NCBI GenBank assembly: GCA_027405735.1
Contig: JAPEHQ010000001.1
Location: 6,014,001 to 6,078,000 of the forward strand
Source: Mucor racemosus
Lineage: Eukaryota > Mucoromycota > Mucoromycetes > Mucorales > Mucoraceae
Direction of reading: 5' to 3'
Length of the DNA stretch: 64,000 nucleotides
Every line of letters starts with the position of its first letter. Position 1 is the stretch's first letter. Under the pieces are notes generated by a model, which saw nothing but the letters and a program-made list of their open reading frames with translations, was not told where the DNA came from and made no database searches. A program made the position numbers and the translations under genes. Of the stretch, positions 1 through 12,863 are shown piece by piece.

Positions 1-288
1 ATCACAGTACAATGTTTCTTGTGTTGTGTTTGCATTTATACCTCTACCTACACTGCTTGGACTACTTGCGCTTGTAGTATTACTACCTGCACTTACAGAA
101 TTGCTATTAGCTTGCACATGCCCAATTGTAGGCGGACTGCTAGTAACAAGAGCTTGTTGAAATGATTGCTGATTATTGAGCACTTGCTGTTGTTGTTGTG
201 GTTGCTGTTGTGGTTGCTGTCTTGGCAAGTTATTATTTGACAAATTGGAGTAGCTATGGGCATAAGGACGAGGTGGACCGTGAGACAT
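1..288 (-). CDS. N-terminus of a Gln/Ser/Asn-rich protein, cut by window edge
   Basis: An open frame starts with ATG at 288 and runs uninterrupted to base 1, giving 96 codons of a protein that continues outside the window. The protein begins MSHGPPRPYAHSYSNLSNNN and then becomes rich in Gln (a QQPQQQPQQQQQ stretch near residues 28-40), Ser, Asn and Thr. No domain is visible in this part. Low-complexity Gln/Asn leaders of this kind are common in fungal transcription and chromatin regulators and RNA-binding proteins, but nothing here decides between them, so I name no function. The start is preceded by an AT-rich leader and is the first ATG after in-frame stops. Gene-level call is fairly secure; identity is unknown. 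Confidence 0.6.
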   Translation of the reverse strand, partial: MSHGPPRPYAHSYSNLSNNNLPRQQPQQQPQQQQQVLNNQQSFQQALVTSSPPTIGHVQANSNSVSAGSNTTSASSPSSVGRGINANTTQETLYCD

Positions 289-2149
289 GCTTAATAATGT
301 AATTAGCGTTGAGATTTGGTTTCTTTTAATAGATATAAAATTTTCAATACAATGAAAAAATCGAAAATAATTGGGAATATGGATGATAAGAAAATCGTAT
401 ATCAATCCTCCAATCTAAGTTTCTTGCTTATGTAAATTTTCAGAAAATAGTAAAGAGAAAAGTTAGAAAATTAGTTACTTTCAGTGGAGAGTAAAGGATG
501 TTATTGAGGAGATGCTCTTCAAGGAAGTCTTTTTCGCTTTTTTTTCTTCTTCTCAAGTGACGTCGACGAGGTTACCCAATGATATGTACTACCATTCAAA
601 GATAATTCACAGTTCGAGCATAAATCAACAGAATATACTCTAGTTATAAAGGCTTATTTGAGGGTTGGATCGAAGTTCTGGCTGAAAAAATCGATATCTA
701 TTTAAGACAATATTTGATTTACCTCGTAAGGGGTAATGCTGTGGCACTAAATCAACTTTTTCGTTTCTGCTGATCTTGGTATTCTTAGCATCAAATCAAG
801 GAGAAAAAAATACCCCAAGAAGCAAAATCCTCGCAATTGGCTCATAAAGCAAAATATTGCATTATAAATTGATAATTGAATCGCATGCTTGTTCAGTGTC
901 GTGAAATCTGGCATATACTTTATATTTTAAATCATGTTATATACCAAGGATTTAGTCAAGTTCCTGATGTTTTCTGAGCGTACGCATAGGTTCATTTTCA
1001 ATTCTCCTTATTCTGGGTAACAGATGCAGCCCAACAAGTTCTTTTGGTGAAAACTTTAATATTATCACCGTTTCTGCTTTGCAGCATGGCCTTGTTTGGA
1101 AATATACGGAAATCCTCTTACTTCGGGTGATTTTAAGGCTGCAGAAAACCCACAAACTAGTATATATCCGTACTAAACCCGTCATGTTGAATTACGCTTT
1201 GATAATATGCATGTAAGTTCGGAAATACCTATGTGATAATTTATTAGTTTTTCAGAATAAAATAAATGCTATATATTCATACAAGCTGCCGTTTTGAAAG
1301 TTTAATCGCTACTACATTTACATTTCTCTAGTGGAAATTTTAATATTTTAAAGATCTTTCTTTAATTCAAAATTGCATTGATTTATACAAATGATCTGAA
1401 TTCGAGCCAAATTATTCATGGAATAGAAAAGCAAAAGTACATAGTTTAAGTATGCTTTAGCAGAACATGAAGCTCTACTCTTTCCTAATAGCATATAAGA
1501 TATCGTAAACTAAAACTGCTTCTCTTTAAATATACTAAAATATCTTGCTTTAATATACACATTTACTTTAGTTGCTTTACATCTGATGCATAGCAAGTAG
1601 AAATCTAATAAACTACACACCCAATCCTCTTCATTGATGTATTTTAAATGTTGTTTACCTCAGACGCAGCTTAATCAAAAGAAAGCAATGTGTCTCTAAA
1701 ATTTACTGAAACATATTTTTGTAGCTTAAGACAGTACAAACCTCATCGCTTCATGATTAATTTGCATAAAATACAATTTATTAAGAAGGCATGTAATTTA
1801 TCAGTAGAAAACTTTCAATTTTACCATTTTAGCGTTGATTTATGTAACCTTCCCTTCATCAAATCACATATTATTGAAGTATACAAGGTTGTCTGTTTTC
1901 CAACAGACGATATTTCCTTCACTTTTAAAAGTTTTTAAAACAACAATACACCGAAATGTAGATACTATTTATGACACTTATTTTGAGCAACTTAATGCGT
2001 ATTGCAAAACGTTTGGTATTGACAGTATTTGAAACTATAAAAACAGCTAAATAATTGGTCGTATTAATCAGTCGAAAACGTAGTATCAAACCACAAACAT
2101 TTTTAAAATTTTAGCATTAACACGAGCTCAACATTCTTATATTTATAAG
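289..2149. other. Gene-free upstream flank
   Basis: About 1.9 kb with no convincing gene on either strand. The part next to 288 should hold the promoter and 5' leader of the minus-strand gene that starts there. A CRE-like TGACGTCG lies at 558-565, about 270 bp upstream of its ATG. Open frames here are short, AT-driven and lack splice-connected partners. Confidence 0.4.
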
Positions 2150-3470
2150 ATAGATGCAACTCTAAGCTACTTTGCATTTTTTGTTTCAGCAAAAAATATT
2201 GATTTTTGGTCGAGAAAATCAAAATAATAGGGACATATTACAGCTTAACCCTGTGGCAACTGGGTTTTAAACTCGATCTGACAAATCGACCAGAAAATGA
2301 ACAAAAAAACCAAAATTGCTTAATGGCTCATGAACTGCAAAGTAAGTCGATATAGCATATTAAATGGTTTTTGTACAGCTTTGCATTCTGCATCCAGCTG
2401 AATAAAATTCAAACAAATGTTTCACGTTAAATGCTGCACAAAATCCCATTGAAATTTTAGAGGTTTTTTGACGATATGCATTACTTTTTATAAATATAAT
2501 TCAAATTTAAGTAATGATGATAATGCGCAACAAAATTATCTATTGATCGAGCTATTGATAAACCTTCTAGATGCACTTTGCGTAGAGAAAACAAGATTTT
2601 TGTGAATTTTTTTTTCAAATTCAGAATTCGGGATGAGGGTATACAAGGGAAAATTGGTAGGTAGAAACAAAGGAATCTCTTTGCACACATTTTTGAGGAT
2701 ATCTCCACGAAAAATTAATATTTTGAAAAAAACTAAATTGGATCCAAGAGAGCTCAATGAGGTTGATGAAATAAATGCAAAAAAAGTATTGTTCAATTTA
2801 ACCAATATTTTGAAACCTTCTATAGAAATGCCAAAAAAAATGAAAAAAAAATAAAGGTGCTCAGAATTTTTTTATATTAGAATACGTCATAGAGCACTTT
2901 AAAACAAGTAAGATTTATTATTAGAAAGTGTTAGTATAGCTTAGTTTTCTGTAGAGATATGATGGCTCAAAGTTTTTGGTTTTAGCAATGAAATACGTGT
3001 AAAAATCTGAAACATTCCTACTGGAAAATTAATGCCAACTTGAAAAGATAGGATATTTCTGGATACTCATTTTTGGATTAAAGTTGAACATCTCGGGTAC
3101 ATTTGTGTGTCATTTTTTCTTAGTGTTATTCAGTGAAAAAAAAGTAAAGCAGGGATGGAAAATGAAAGTCAGGTTTAGTCAAAAAACTATGAACTTTACC
3201 TGTTTTTGAGTCTTTCGTGAGGTACAAAATGAATTCAGAACTAGGTATTGTAATTCGAATAATTTGTAGCTATTAAGTAATGTCTAAGATGCACCCTCAA
3301 AAGCGATTGATATGAAGGCACTTATAGAAATGAGGGCACATTCTGATTATGAAGATTGAAGACTATGAAATAAAATAATTGGTTTTTTTTGAAAATTCAA
3401 TTTGAATATCACAATACATTTCAAATTTACATGAGGCGTTTTTTCCGAAAGTACGGCAGCAAGCCAAATA
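2150..3470 (+). repeat. Dispersed repeat family R1, copy a
   Basis: A segment of about 1.3 kb that matches 9860-11120 in the same orientation, and 50070-51130 and 27420-27703/34072-34535 in the opposite orientation. Shared blocks include the stretch around TTTTTGTTTCAGCAAAAA (near 2180), AAATTGGATCCAAGAGAGCT (near 2735), GGATATTTCTGGATACTC (near 3050) and the GAGGGCACATTCTGATTATG block near 3340. A frame at 2633-2854 (MRVYKGKLVGRNKG...) recurs in three copies, but substitutions change the protein as freely as silent sites, so I treat it as repeat sequence rather than a gene. No TIR, LTR or coding domain identifies the element class. Confidence 0.75.
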
Positions 3471-4139
3471 GGTCGTAAACTATAGAACTTAATAATACAA
3501 AAAAAAAGGCGTAGTTTAATATATTTTTTTATTGCTTAACTAGAAAGAAAAGCAATTAGATAAAGATTATGGAGTGTGATTGTTTAGCTTATATAAATAC
3601 TTTATTAAATATTAGATAGTGTTTAACTGTGAATTTTGGACGAGATCCGCTACTTTTAACATTGAATGACGACAGCTTATATATAACCTTAATTCATACG
3701 ACGATTTATTTAGTAAATTCATGGGGTATTATAAAGTTATTTAATGCTGAATAATGTTATAGTTGTAGTATATTTTGAAACTTACAACCCATTTGGATCA
3801 ATATTTATCGATTATTGCAAGCATTTTTCCAGTTGCTTCAAGTTTTTTAAACAGAGAAAGACAGGTTTCTTGTCGAAAATGGCGGTATACTTCTTCAAAA
3901 ACAGCTGTTAGCTAATGAAGTCAAGATACATTATTCGTATATCCACTACTACGTATCCAATACAACAACTTCAAAATTCAAATTCGAACCATTATTTGAT
4001 TTTATAAAAATGCTCAGAATATCTGAAACAGCCCATACAAATAGTTTATTAAGCAAGTACGAGCTTTGATTTTTCCATATCCACAGCATCTCGGGGAGGC
4101 TGGACCTTCTTTTGCAATTCTGTACATTAAATTTGGCTA
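3471..4139. other. Gene-free spacer
   Basis: AT-rich sequence between two repeat copies. I see no coding potential, RNA gene or clear repeat match in the window. Confidence 0.35.
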
Positions 4140-6780
4140 GCAAATTCTGGCTCGACATCAATACTACCAGCATCCATGGGCCATTGTACGCTCAGCCAGT
4201 TCGAGCAACAAGTTGGTTATCTGCTACTTACACCTACTAAGATCAGCAGTCCCATCAGTTCTTCTCAACAAATATGAATCCAAATGACCTCCCGTTGCAA
4301 TGGCAGGTACTTCTAGCGCTGATCCTCAGAATTGCAAGAGGTTTAGCCTTGTAGTATATTTTTAGGTTTGATAAATAATACTTAAAAAAGAATACAATTA
4401 AATGAGAATGAGTAATGAATCAGTTCTTCAACAGTATAATAAAAACAAGATATCCTTTACTTAGATATAAAAGTACGGTCTTTTATATTGATGTGGCATT
4501 GAGATCCTGAGATGTAATTTAAGGCACTATTATTGAACCATTAGATTTGTTTGATAGTAGTAATCTGTGGATTGAAATGGATCAATCATAATTTAACCGT
4601 TCTTGCAGAGCTTGTGAGTTGCTTTGTTTCTTCAATGCTGCTCTAAATGTGCTTGGATGTTGATTTGATAGCTACTTGATTTGATTAACAGCTGGTATGA
4701 AATAATATGGTGTCATAATTGAGGCGCAAGCGTTATTTTTGGTAATTACTGGATTAAACTTAGTACGCTAGGAGTTTCTTATATCCAATATCAAGACTTT
4801 GCACTTCAATACAACGTATTATCATCATAGTCAATAGATTGTAAGGTATATTATTGATACTGTAGAAGGTAATAACATATGGTACTTGATTGGTGGCATA
4901 CAACATAGTATAGTATTCATATTTTAGCCAATGGTCACTCTTCCAAAAAAAAAGCCGAGCAATCTCCGGAAGCGGCCATCTAATGATATTTCCAAGCTTT
5001 AAATCTCTAGAAAAAATCACTGGAAAGCCCGGACGCGGTTGTTTAAATAATCTAACCAGCTACATATAAGATGCAGGTATCGAAATTTCATACAAAAATT
5101 AATAAGGTTCGACTGCATTGCTATTAATTATTCAAAGGCTTATTTTAAGTAAAGCATAAATACAACCTACTGCTACAACATTATTAGCCTACTAATAACG
5201 GATTTAACTCGAAAAGTATAAGATGATGCAACCAGATTCAAAAAAGTCCATAAAATCACAACTTTAAAGGATTTATATATAAAAGCACTACGGCCGACCT
5301 GTGCTGCACAAGATGATTTTGTTGTACCGAGGTAGACTGTACACTATGGCATGATGATGAGTTGTTGCGCCCGCTGAATAATGACTAAAAAGATAACAAG
5401 ATGCACATGGACACAACAAAAGAAACTGCACACGAGAATAACGAAAAGCCCGTATTTCCAGAGTTATAGATTCTGTCCGCGTGCATGACATCAATCCCAT
5501 GTGTGCATAATAGTAGAATTGTTCACAAGCATATCATTATCCCTATTTGAGCATAATAATAAAGTCTGGCCATGAGCATAATGAGCTGATTGTATAGGTA
5601 CAAATTGGTTTGTACATGAGCATTGTGCCTTTCTCAAAATTTTATTGCGTTTTTTACTGGAATGGGTTTTTGAATTATATTTGTTTTTATTGATATAGAT
5701 TATAAACAATACAATTCAATACGTTGTTGATGTAGAGCAATACTACATGCAAGAGCTAATATATTTACAATTATTATCACTTGGAAATATGTTTATAATA
5801 GCTATAATGTTTACAGCAACAATGGTTTTTGCTTGAGCATAAAATTATATAACACTTACTGCTTAAATTTATATGCAAGCCAAATCTAAGATTATAAATG
5901 TTACTTTATCACTCATAAAATTCAAACAAATTAACCTTCTTTAAACTTACTATTTTGGTTTACAATTGTCAGCTGTAAAAAGATTTGTTTTCAAGTATAG
6001 TTACGATCCGAACTATGGTTATTAGGCAAGACATCAGTTTTTTTTTTGTTTCTATAACTGTTGTATTCCACCTACTAGTATCATCCATTATCACCTTCTA
6101 CAGTATCAATACATCTTACAATCTATTGACTACGACATGTATTGAAGTGCAAGTCTTGATATCGGATATAAGAAACTCCTAGAGTACCAAGTTTAATCCA
6201 GTAATTACCAAGAACGCTTGGACCTCAATTATGACACCACATTATTTCATCCCAGCAGTTAACCAATCAAGTAGTTATCAAATCAACATCGAAGCATATT
6301 TAGCGCAGCATTGAAACAAGACAACTCACAAGCTCTGCAAGCACGGTTAAATCATGATTGATCCATTTCTATCCATAGATTACTATCAAACAGACATAAC
6401 GGTTCATTAGTGCCTTAAATTACATCTCAGGATCTCAATGTCAAATCAATATAAAAGGCCATACTTTTACATCTAAATAAACGATATCTTATTTTTATTA
6501 TACAGTTGAAGAACTGATTAATTACTCATTCTTTTATAATTGTATTCTTTTTTAAGTACTATTTATCAATCCTGAAAATATACGACAATAACATTTAAAA
6601 TTTTATCACTTTTATGGAACACTTCGTGAGTTTGTAGCCAGTTCTAGCTTTTCATTGAGTAGATATAAATATCATTGCCTTCGATTTGATCTTAGAATGC
6701 GGTTAAATGAAAATATCAGTCTCTAATATAGGCTGCTGCCTATATTAAAAACATTAGTTCTTTATGTTACAGTAACATGC
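4140..6780. repeat. Dispersed repeat family R2, long copy a, with an internal inverted pair
   Basis: This segment is matched in reverse complement by 51790-53900. It differs by carrying a second terminal module: 4350-4905 and 6055-6600 are inverted copies of each other (about 0.55 kb), whereas the copy at 51.8-53.9 kb has that module on one side only. The module contains promoter/polyadenylation-like signals (TATAAAAGG near 6450, AATAAACGATATC near 6475). The core includes the conserved block CGGCCGACCTGTGCTGCACA near 5291. The modules end in TTGTCGTATA/TATACGACAA-type termini. Whether the modules are TIRs of a DNA element or LTRs inserted in opposite orientations is not settled. No transposase or reverse transcriptase is visible. 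Confidence 0.7.
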
Positions 6781-7004
6781 GTATTCAGTTAAAGAAAAGA
6801 GTTACCAGCTCGATAGTCTGATATGCTTTATCAAACGGTGAATATATCCTTGGAATAATATAAAAACAGAAAGAGAGAAACAACACACGTGAAAAAGGTT
6901 TTTTAAGGCATTACATTATTTAGCGCAATTAAAACTCTGCTAAATTGCACATTTCAGCCAATACAAAAGCAGCATTACAGCGCATCAACCCATAAATTAC
7001 ACAA
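6781..7004. other. Short gene-free spacer
   Basis: No gene or repeat match recognised, though family R4 may extend into its right part. Confidence 0.3.
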
Positions 7005-7910
7005 AATAGGCAATATCTGTTATCATAGAAACATGCATTTTTTACCGGAAAGGCCGGCTGTCATATCATAGATTCATTAAAAAATTGCAAACGCGAGCCC
7101 GTAGAGCAACGCCGTAATTGAGCATAGCAAGATTCAATGGCTAAGTCTCTTATACTATGGTGTATATCTAAGTTTTAAATAAAAAAATGCGCTTTTTTTA
7201 AACTTTTCTTATATTTAACCACGTACAATCTGAGAATTCAGACTTTGTAGCGGACATTTCCGGGGACTCATTTTATCCTTACCAACACTCATGATTTTAA
7301 TAAAAAAAAAAGAAAAAGCAAATTTTGATACCAAAATCAACGTTTAAATATACTACATTGTGAGAGAGAATTGTAGCCATAACCAATACACATTTTATAA
7401 AAGCTTAATATTAAATGCTAAGTAATGAAACTTTGCATTTTTGGCCCAAAAACGGTTTTTTGATTAAAGGATTTTCGTGTAATATTTTGCAATAAAAATG
7501 TTTATTATTTTTTATTGAGCAAATAGAGCGCTAAATTCTGTATATGTGTATATTTTTTGTTTTTATAATTGGTAGTATAATTAACTCTAGATTTGCAAAA
7601 TCAGAAAAAAAAATTTATAAAATGTCAAAATTGATGATCTGGACGAAAATAATTTTCTAAATTAATATTCCGCTTGTAAGCCTTGTAAGTCTTAAAAATA
7701 AGATATTTTATAATACTTGAGAACTTTTTCAAGAACTAATAATGATGTACCCACTTGATTCAAGCTTATTACTGTAAATCTTTGTACATGTTAATATTGT
7801 GTGGTAGTTTATTTGATGATAATATAGTCTTACTTCATAGTTATTGCACTAGAGATGATTTACATTAAGTTTTAAGTCTTACCTTTTCAATATCATAAAC
7901 ATAATAAACA
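7005..7910 (-). repeat. Repeat R4, copy a, ending in a degraded dynein intermediate chain exon edge
   Basis: Read on the minus strand, this region matches 56260-57151 on the plus strand. Shared blocks include the sequence around CTTGTAAGTCTTAAAAATAAG (7682-7700 on plus) and the GCAAACGCGAGCCCGTAGAGC block near 7088. At the 7910 end the minus strand reads GATATTGAAAAG|GTAAGAC, the counterpart of GATATTGGAGAG|GTAAGAG at 56261-56279, where the bases before the donor are the end of a dynein intermediate chain exon. R4 is therefore probably intron or 3' sequence of a duplicated dynein gene fragment rather than a transposon in its own right. Confidence 0.6.
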
Positions 7911-9185
7911 TTGTTTAGGACATAGACTAGACTGGGTACATGTATTACTAGTAGAAGTGCTCAAAGGATTATGTAGACATTATTCTTAGCATAGAAGGAT
8001 GAGTATGAGGTGATAATGATGTATGCCAATTTTATTTCATTTAGTTATGTTACATTTAGTCTATGATGAAATGGTGTAGCCTGAGATCCTGAAGTGAGCC
8101 AATCATGAACTCGTTCCTGGAAATGGAATTCAACTATTCCATTTGTATCAACATTCACGGTCTAAATTAAATCAAGCATGAAGATCCTATATACTTAACT
8201 TGGTCGTATCCTACTAAACTTGCTATGGCCAACCTATTATATCATCATGTTGTAATCAACTAGTTCTTCAAGAAGATGAAATCATACTTTCATACACTCT
8301 GTATTGTAGACTCTATATCCACGCTTCTAAAACATATAAATACCCTGAATCCTGATGTCGTTCGAGATGGATTCGTTATCTTTTTTACCTACAGTATACT
8401 CAATAAATATATCTAGTTTTAACTTTATTTTCTAGTTATTCATTGTGTATATTTAAACAAACATGACCATAATTGGAACATACTGCCGCCTTTTTGTCGG
8501 TTTTCGAGGATATTAAACAGCCAATTTTGAAGCCAATTTAATTTCTAACTCATATTGAAATGTAATTCTTATAAATTGTCTTTTAAACCAAGACCTAGAA
8601 GCTCTGGGTTCTTACTTTTATCATTAGTTTTTCTAGTAATACTGTAAAGCCTACATTCTCCATGATAAATGTTACTAGTCTTTATTATTATTCAATCAAT
8701 AAATAAGATTGTATGTATCCATAAACTCTCAGTAGTTTTAAACATAAATAAAAGAGCCGAGGAAAGAGTGAGGAAGAGAAAAAAAAAATAATCCTAATAA
8801 ATCAGTCGATTTTGTGTGTTACATACAGGAATTTACAAAGGCATAAATGCTTTTAGTGTTGTTGCCAAACAGGTCGTTGTTGTTGTTCCCATCTGGTCTC
8901 CGAAAGAAGAACACGGGCAGAACTCTTTCAAACCCCAAATTTCAAATTAATGTATCTCGTCATCTCGTCAATAAGGCAATTCTGTTTAATCAGAGTAGCT
9001 CACATCTGCTTTAAAACATTCAAAATATCTTTGTTGTTAATTATATTATGATTGATATACTTTAGTAAATTGACTAAAAAACCTTGATCTCATTGCTCAG
9101 CTCATCTGAGCTGCCTGATCTGCACAAACTTTTTATTCTGCCCATCTGTGCAAATCATTATTCCCATGGGAAGCATAGGTCGGCC
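7911..9185. other. Gene-free region with LTR- or promoter-like signals
   Basis: No coding sequence is supported. Around 8330-8450 there is an ordered set of signals reminiscent of a solo LTR: CATATAAATACC (TATA-like, near 8331), CAATAAATAT (polyadenylation-like, near 8400) and a T-rich stretch. I could not find matching termini, so this is only a suggestion. Confidence 0.3.
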
Positions 9186-9600
9186 GTAGTGTAAGTTTAT
9201 CCACCAATTACCAAGAGCGCTTGGACCTCCATTATGACACCATATTATTTCATCCCAGCGGTTAACCAATCAAGTAACTATCAAATCAACGCCCAAGCAC
9301 ATTTAGCGCAGAATTGAAACAAGGCAACTCACAAGCTCTGCAAGCACGGTTAAATCATGATTGATCCATTTCTATCCATAGATTACTATCAAACAGACAT
9401 AACGGTTCATTAGTGCCTTAAATTACATCTCAGGATCTTAATGTCAAATTAATATAAAATACCATACTTTTATATCTAAATAAACGATATCTTGTTTTTA
9501 TTATACAGTTGTTGAAGAACTGATTCATTACTCATTTTCCTTTAAATGTATTCTTTTTTTTTAAGTATTATTTATTAAACATGAAAATATAGGACACAAC
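9186..9600 (+). repeat. R2 terminal module, fragment
   Basis: Matches 6190-6600 and 53270-53670 in the same orientation, from CAATTACCAAGAGCGCTTGG (near 9207) to the GAAAATATAGGACA terminus. Just upstream, GGTCGGCCGTAGTG (9178-9191) is the conserved R2 core block, so this copy joins core and module with most of the intervening sequence missing. Confidence 0.65.
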
Positions 9601-9859
9601 AGGTGGTTTTATTATTGGACAGAAATATCATGTTTTGCTGATGGTTTTCTAAATTTACAGTGATTTGTAAAAATAGAAATATAAACTTTTATGCAGGAGA
9701 TATTTAAATCTACCATCATGTATAATTGAAGATTAATAGGATCAATATTCACAAGGATGGGATTTTTTTCTTTGTTTTCTGCAGTTGTAAATAATAGTTT
9801 ATTGTTTTTAAAACTTAAAAGTCATTATCCAGGGCTTAATTTCTGTATTCACAAGATAG

Positions 9860-11120
9860 GTCTAATTGATTGCTACTCTGCATTTTTTGTTTTAGCAAAA
9901 AGAATTGATTTTTCATCGAGATAACAAAAATAATGATTCCTATTACAGCTTAAGCCGTATAGTACCGGAGGGTTAAAATTTATTTTAAAAAACGAACGAA
10001 AAATGATTCAAAAAAACAAAATCGTTTAAATGCTCATAAACTATAAAATAAGTAAAACTAGCGTATTAAATGCTTTTTGTACAGTTTTGGACTCTGCATC
10101 CACCTAAATAAAATTTAGACAAACATTTCACATTAAATTTTGCGTAAAATTCAATTGAAATTTTAGAGGGTTTTTGAAGATACACATCACTTTTTATAAG
10201 CATACTTCAAATATAATAAATGGAAATGCTGCACAAAAAAATTATCTATCGATCGAGCTATTGCGGAATCTTTTAGCTGCATTTTCCGTAGAGAAAACAA
10301 TAATTTTGTCTGAATTTTTTTTAGATTTAGAATTCAGGATGTGGGTATACAAGGGAAAAATGGAAGCTAGAAATGAAGGTACCTTTTTGTATACATTTTT
10401 GAGAATATCTCCACGAAAAATCAATATTTTGAAAAACTCTAAATTGGGTCCGAGAGAGCTTAACAAGCTTGATGACTTGAATGCAAAAAAAATGTTGCTC
10501 AATTTAGCCAATATTTTAAAACCTACTAGAAATGCCCAAAAAAATGAAAAAAAAATAAAGGTGCTCAGAATTTTTTTATATTTAAATATGCTATAGAGCA
10601 CTTTAAAACAAGTAAGTTTTATTATTAAAAATAGTTAGTATAGCTTAATTATTTCTAGAGATATGAAGTCTCAAAGTTTTCAATCCTTTAGCAGTGAAAT
10701 ACGCGTAAAAAATCTGAAACATTAGCATTGAAAAATTAACACCAACTGTAAAAAATAGGATATTTCCGGATACTTATTTTTGGATTAAAGTTGAACATCT
10801 CAGGTACATTGACATATAATGTTTTCTTGGTGTTATTTAGTGAAAAAAAAAAGTAGAGCAGGGATGAAAAATGGGACCCAGTTTTCAAGGAAAAAGTAGT
10901 GAATTTTACGCGTTTTTGAGTCTTCCGTGTATTATAAAATAAATATAGGAATAGGTGAAGTAATGCGACCAATTTATATCTGTTTAGCAGTGCCTAGAGT
11001 ATATCTTAAACAATGTTTAATATAATGTTAGTTATAGGAAAGAGGGCACGCTCCAATTTCAAAGATTGAAAAACCATGAAAAATTTAAAATTCAAATTTA
11101 TTCCCGTAGGTATATACCTC
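9860..11120 (+). repeat. Dispersed repeat family R1, copy b
   Basis: Second forward copy of R1, aligned over its length with 2150-3470. The shared frame is longest here (10174-10596, 140 codons), with ISPRKINILK near its centre, and a comparable open frame exists on the opposite strand. Divergence between copies is spread over all codon positions, which argues against a maintained protein. The copy ends with the GAGGGCACGCTCCAATTTC block near 11045. Confidence 0.72.
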
Positions 11121-11681
11121 AACTTTTGAAAGTTAATTTTTTTGTATACACTAATGCAAATGATCTTAAATTTTATGAAGAGATGGGCAAACTAGTTTTG
11201 AATCGAGAGTTAAAATAAACGCTTCCATCATTTTTTGTAACTTAGCTGATTTAGATTGAAACCGGCCCTTTTGATTTTAGAGTTTGTGCCATTTTGCAGT
11301 GCATGTTCCAGATGTACATCAGTAAAAAAGTAGATTAAAAAAGAATGTGTAATTCGAATCATAATTTGAAATATATTTTGGTTAGGCATCAAGTAACGCT
11401 ATCTTCCAGTTATAATTTCGTTAACTAGTCGTTATCTTTGAGAGAGTCAATCTGGCAAAGAGGCATAACGTCTAATTGGCAAAGATTTTGAAATTGGAAT
11501 CTTATAACTTTTTTTACGAAAATAGGGGTGCCTCTGTGTCTTTTGAATACATCTCTGTAGTCGAACTCTGTGTCCACATACTGATTGTTAAAGTAGTTTG
11601 TGAGTATTTTAAAAATTAATTTTATTTACTAAAGGAACAACAGATACATAAAGAGGGTATTTGTATAAAAAATATAATTGA
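11121..11681. other. Gene-free flank downstream of PEX14
   Basis: AT-rich spacer. The right part is the expected 3' untranslated and terminator region of the minus-strand PEX14 gene; nothing else is seen. Confidence 0.35.
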
Positions 11682-12863
11682 TTAGACTGTAGGGAAGTTT
11701 CTTCTATTTAACAATACAGCTTTAAGACTACGAATATCGCTCTTCAAACCTGATACAGCAGGTGAATCTGACGAAGCATTACGCATATAATGGCTGGGAG
11801 AATAGGCTGAATAGGTATTGTCTGATGTAGGTGAGGTAATAACATTTCTGAAGCTTGTCAGTTCAGAACGGAAGTTACTATAAGACTTTTCCTTTAAGGC
11901 AATTGAAATACGTTCACGAGAAATTTCGAGCAATTTCTCAATCTTATTAGACATGTCAGAATGATGCTTTACCAAAGCATCAGCGACAGTTTTTTCTTCC
12001 CCTTGATCAATCAATGCGTCCAAATCGTCGTTTTCTGTATTGTAACTCTTGATGGATTTAAGTAATCGATCAGCAATATCTTTTCTTTGATTATAACGGG
12101 TACGTTGATATTCAGCAATGCGGTTGAAAATAGGTGCAATGAAGCGCTAAAATAAAACAATTAAAATATTGTTTCCTTATTTATACAATAAAACTTACTC
12201 TTAGAATACCAACAACACCAGCTGTTAATCCAACAGCTCCCATACCCATAATTACAGCCATTGCAAATACTTTTTCAACAGGAACAGGAGGATTGGGTGG
12301 TTGAGGATAATATACAATTTGTGGTGCAGAATAATTTACATTTCTTGATGGTAAAACAGGTGCTAAAGGTTGTTGGTATTGTTGTGATTGAGGGACAATG
12401 GCAGAAATCTTTCATACAGAATAAAATCAGCCCCAGAAAATAACTCCACATAATACATAGAAATACTTACATTATTAGTTGTGGATGTTGTAGTGGCTGT
12501 GGCTGTAATTGCGCTTTCGCCTTCTACACCAGCTCTTTTAAATGCTTCAGTAATCTCAGTTTGAGTTAAACCCTTCTTTTGTAAAAATGCAATCTTCTTT
12601 TCTCTGTCAGCTGAACGTACGTTGGGTGAAGAAAGAAACGATACAGCAGGTTTGATCATGTCTTCACGAATAGCCGTTGTTGCATTAGTGTCTGTAGTAG
12701 ATGGTGCAGTTGGAATTGTAGTAGGAGGAGGTACAGGTGTTGCGGCAGCTTGAGTACTAGAAGAAGCAACTGGCGAAGAAGTTTGGTTTAATGAATTATT
12801 GATACCAGGAGGTGCTGCTGTTGTTGCTGAAGAAGAGGAAGAAGACGAAGAAGAGTCTGACAT
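11682..12863 (-). CDS. PEX14: Peroxin-14, peroxisomal import docking protein
   Basis: Three exons on the minus strand (12863-12471, 12408-12199, 12146-11682) give 355 residues in frame, a normal length for fungal Pex14. Residues about 64-112 are the conserved Pex14 N-terminal helical domain (REDMIKPAVSFLSSPNVR, then FLQKKGLTQTEITEAFKRAG), which binds the WxxxF/Y motifs of the cargo receptor Pex5. A Ser-rich disordered leader precedes it. A single hydrophobic segment at about 178-200 (VFAMAVIMGMGAVGLTAGVV), preceded by a Pro-rich linker, is the expected membrane segment, and a charged helical region predicted to coil follows. Family knowledge: Pex14 forms the docking site with Pex13/Pex17 at the peroxisome membrane. 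Introns have GTAAGT donors and TAG/AAG acceptors. Confidence 0.93.

Noticed and set aside
952..1185. 77-codon minus-strand frame with several basic residues and cysteines
   Set aside because: Isolated in a gene-free region, no domain, no splice-connected neighbours, and length expected by chance in AT-rich DNA.
5288..5500. 70-codon frame MGLMSCTRTESITL..., also found intact at 52558-52770
   Set aside because: It looked conserved, but most of the roughly ten base differences between the copies change the amino acid, so there is no sign of protein-level selection; it is R2 repeat sequence.
10174..10596. 140-codon frame in R1 copy b as a gene
   Set aside because: The frame is shorter or broken in the other copies and a comparable antisense frame exists; substitutions are not biased to silent sites.
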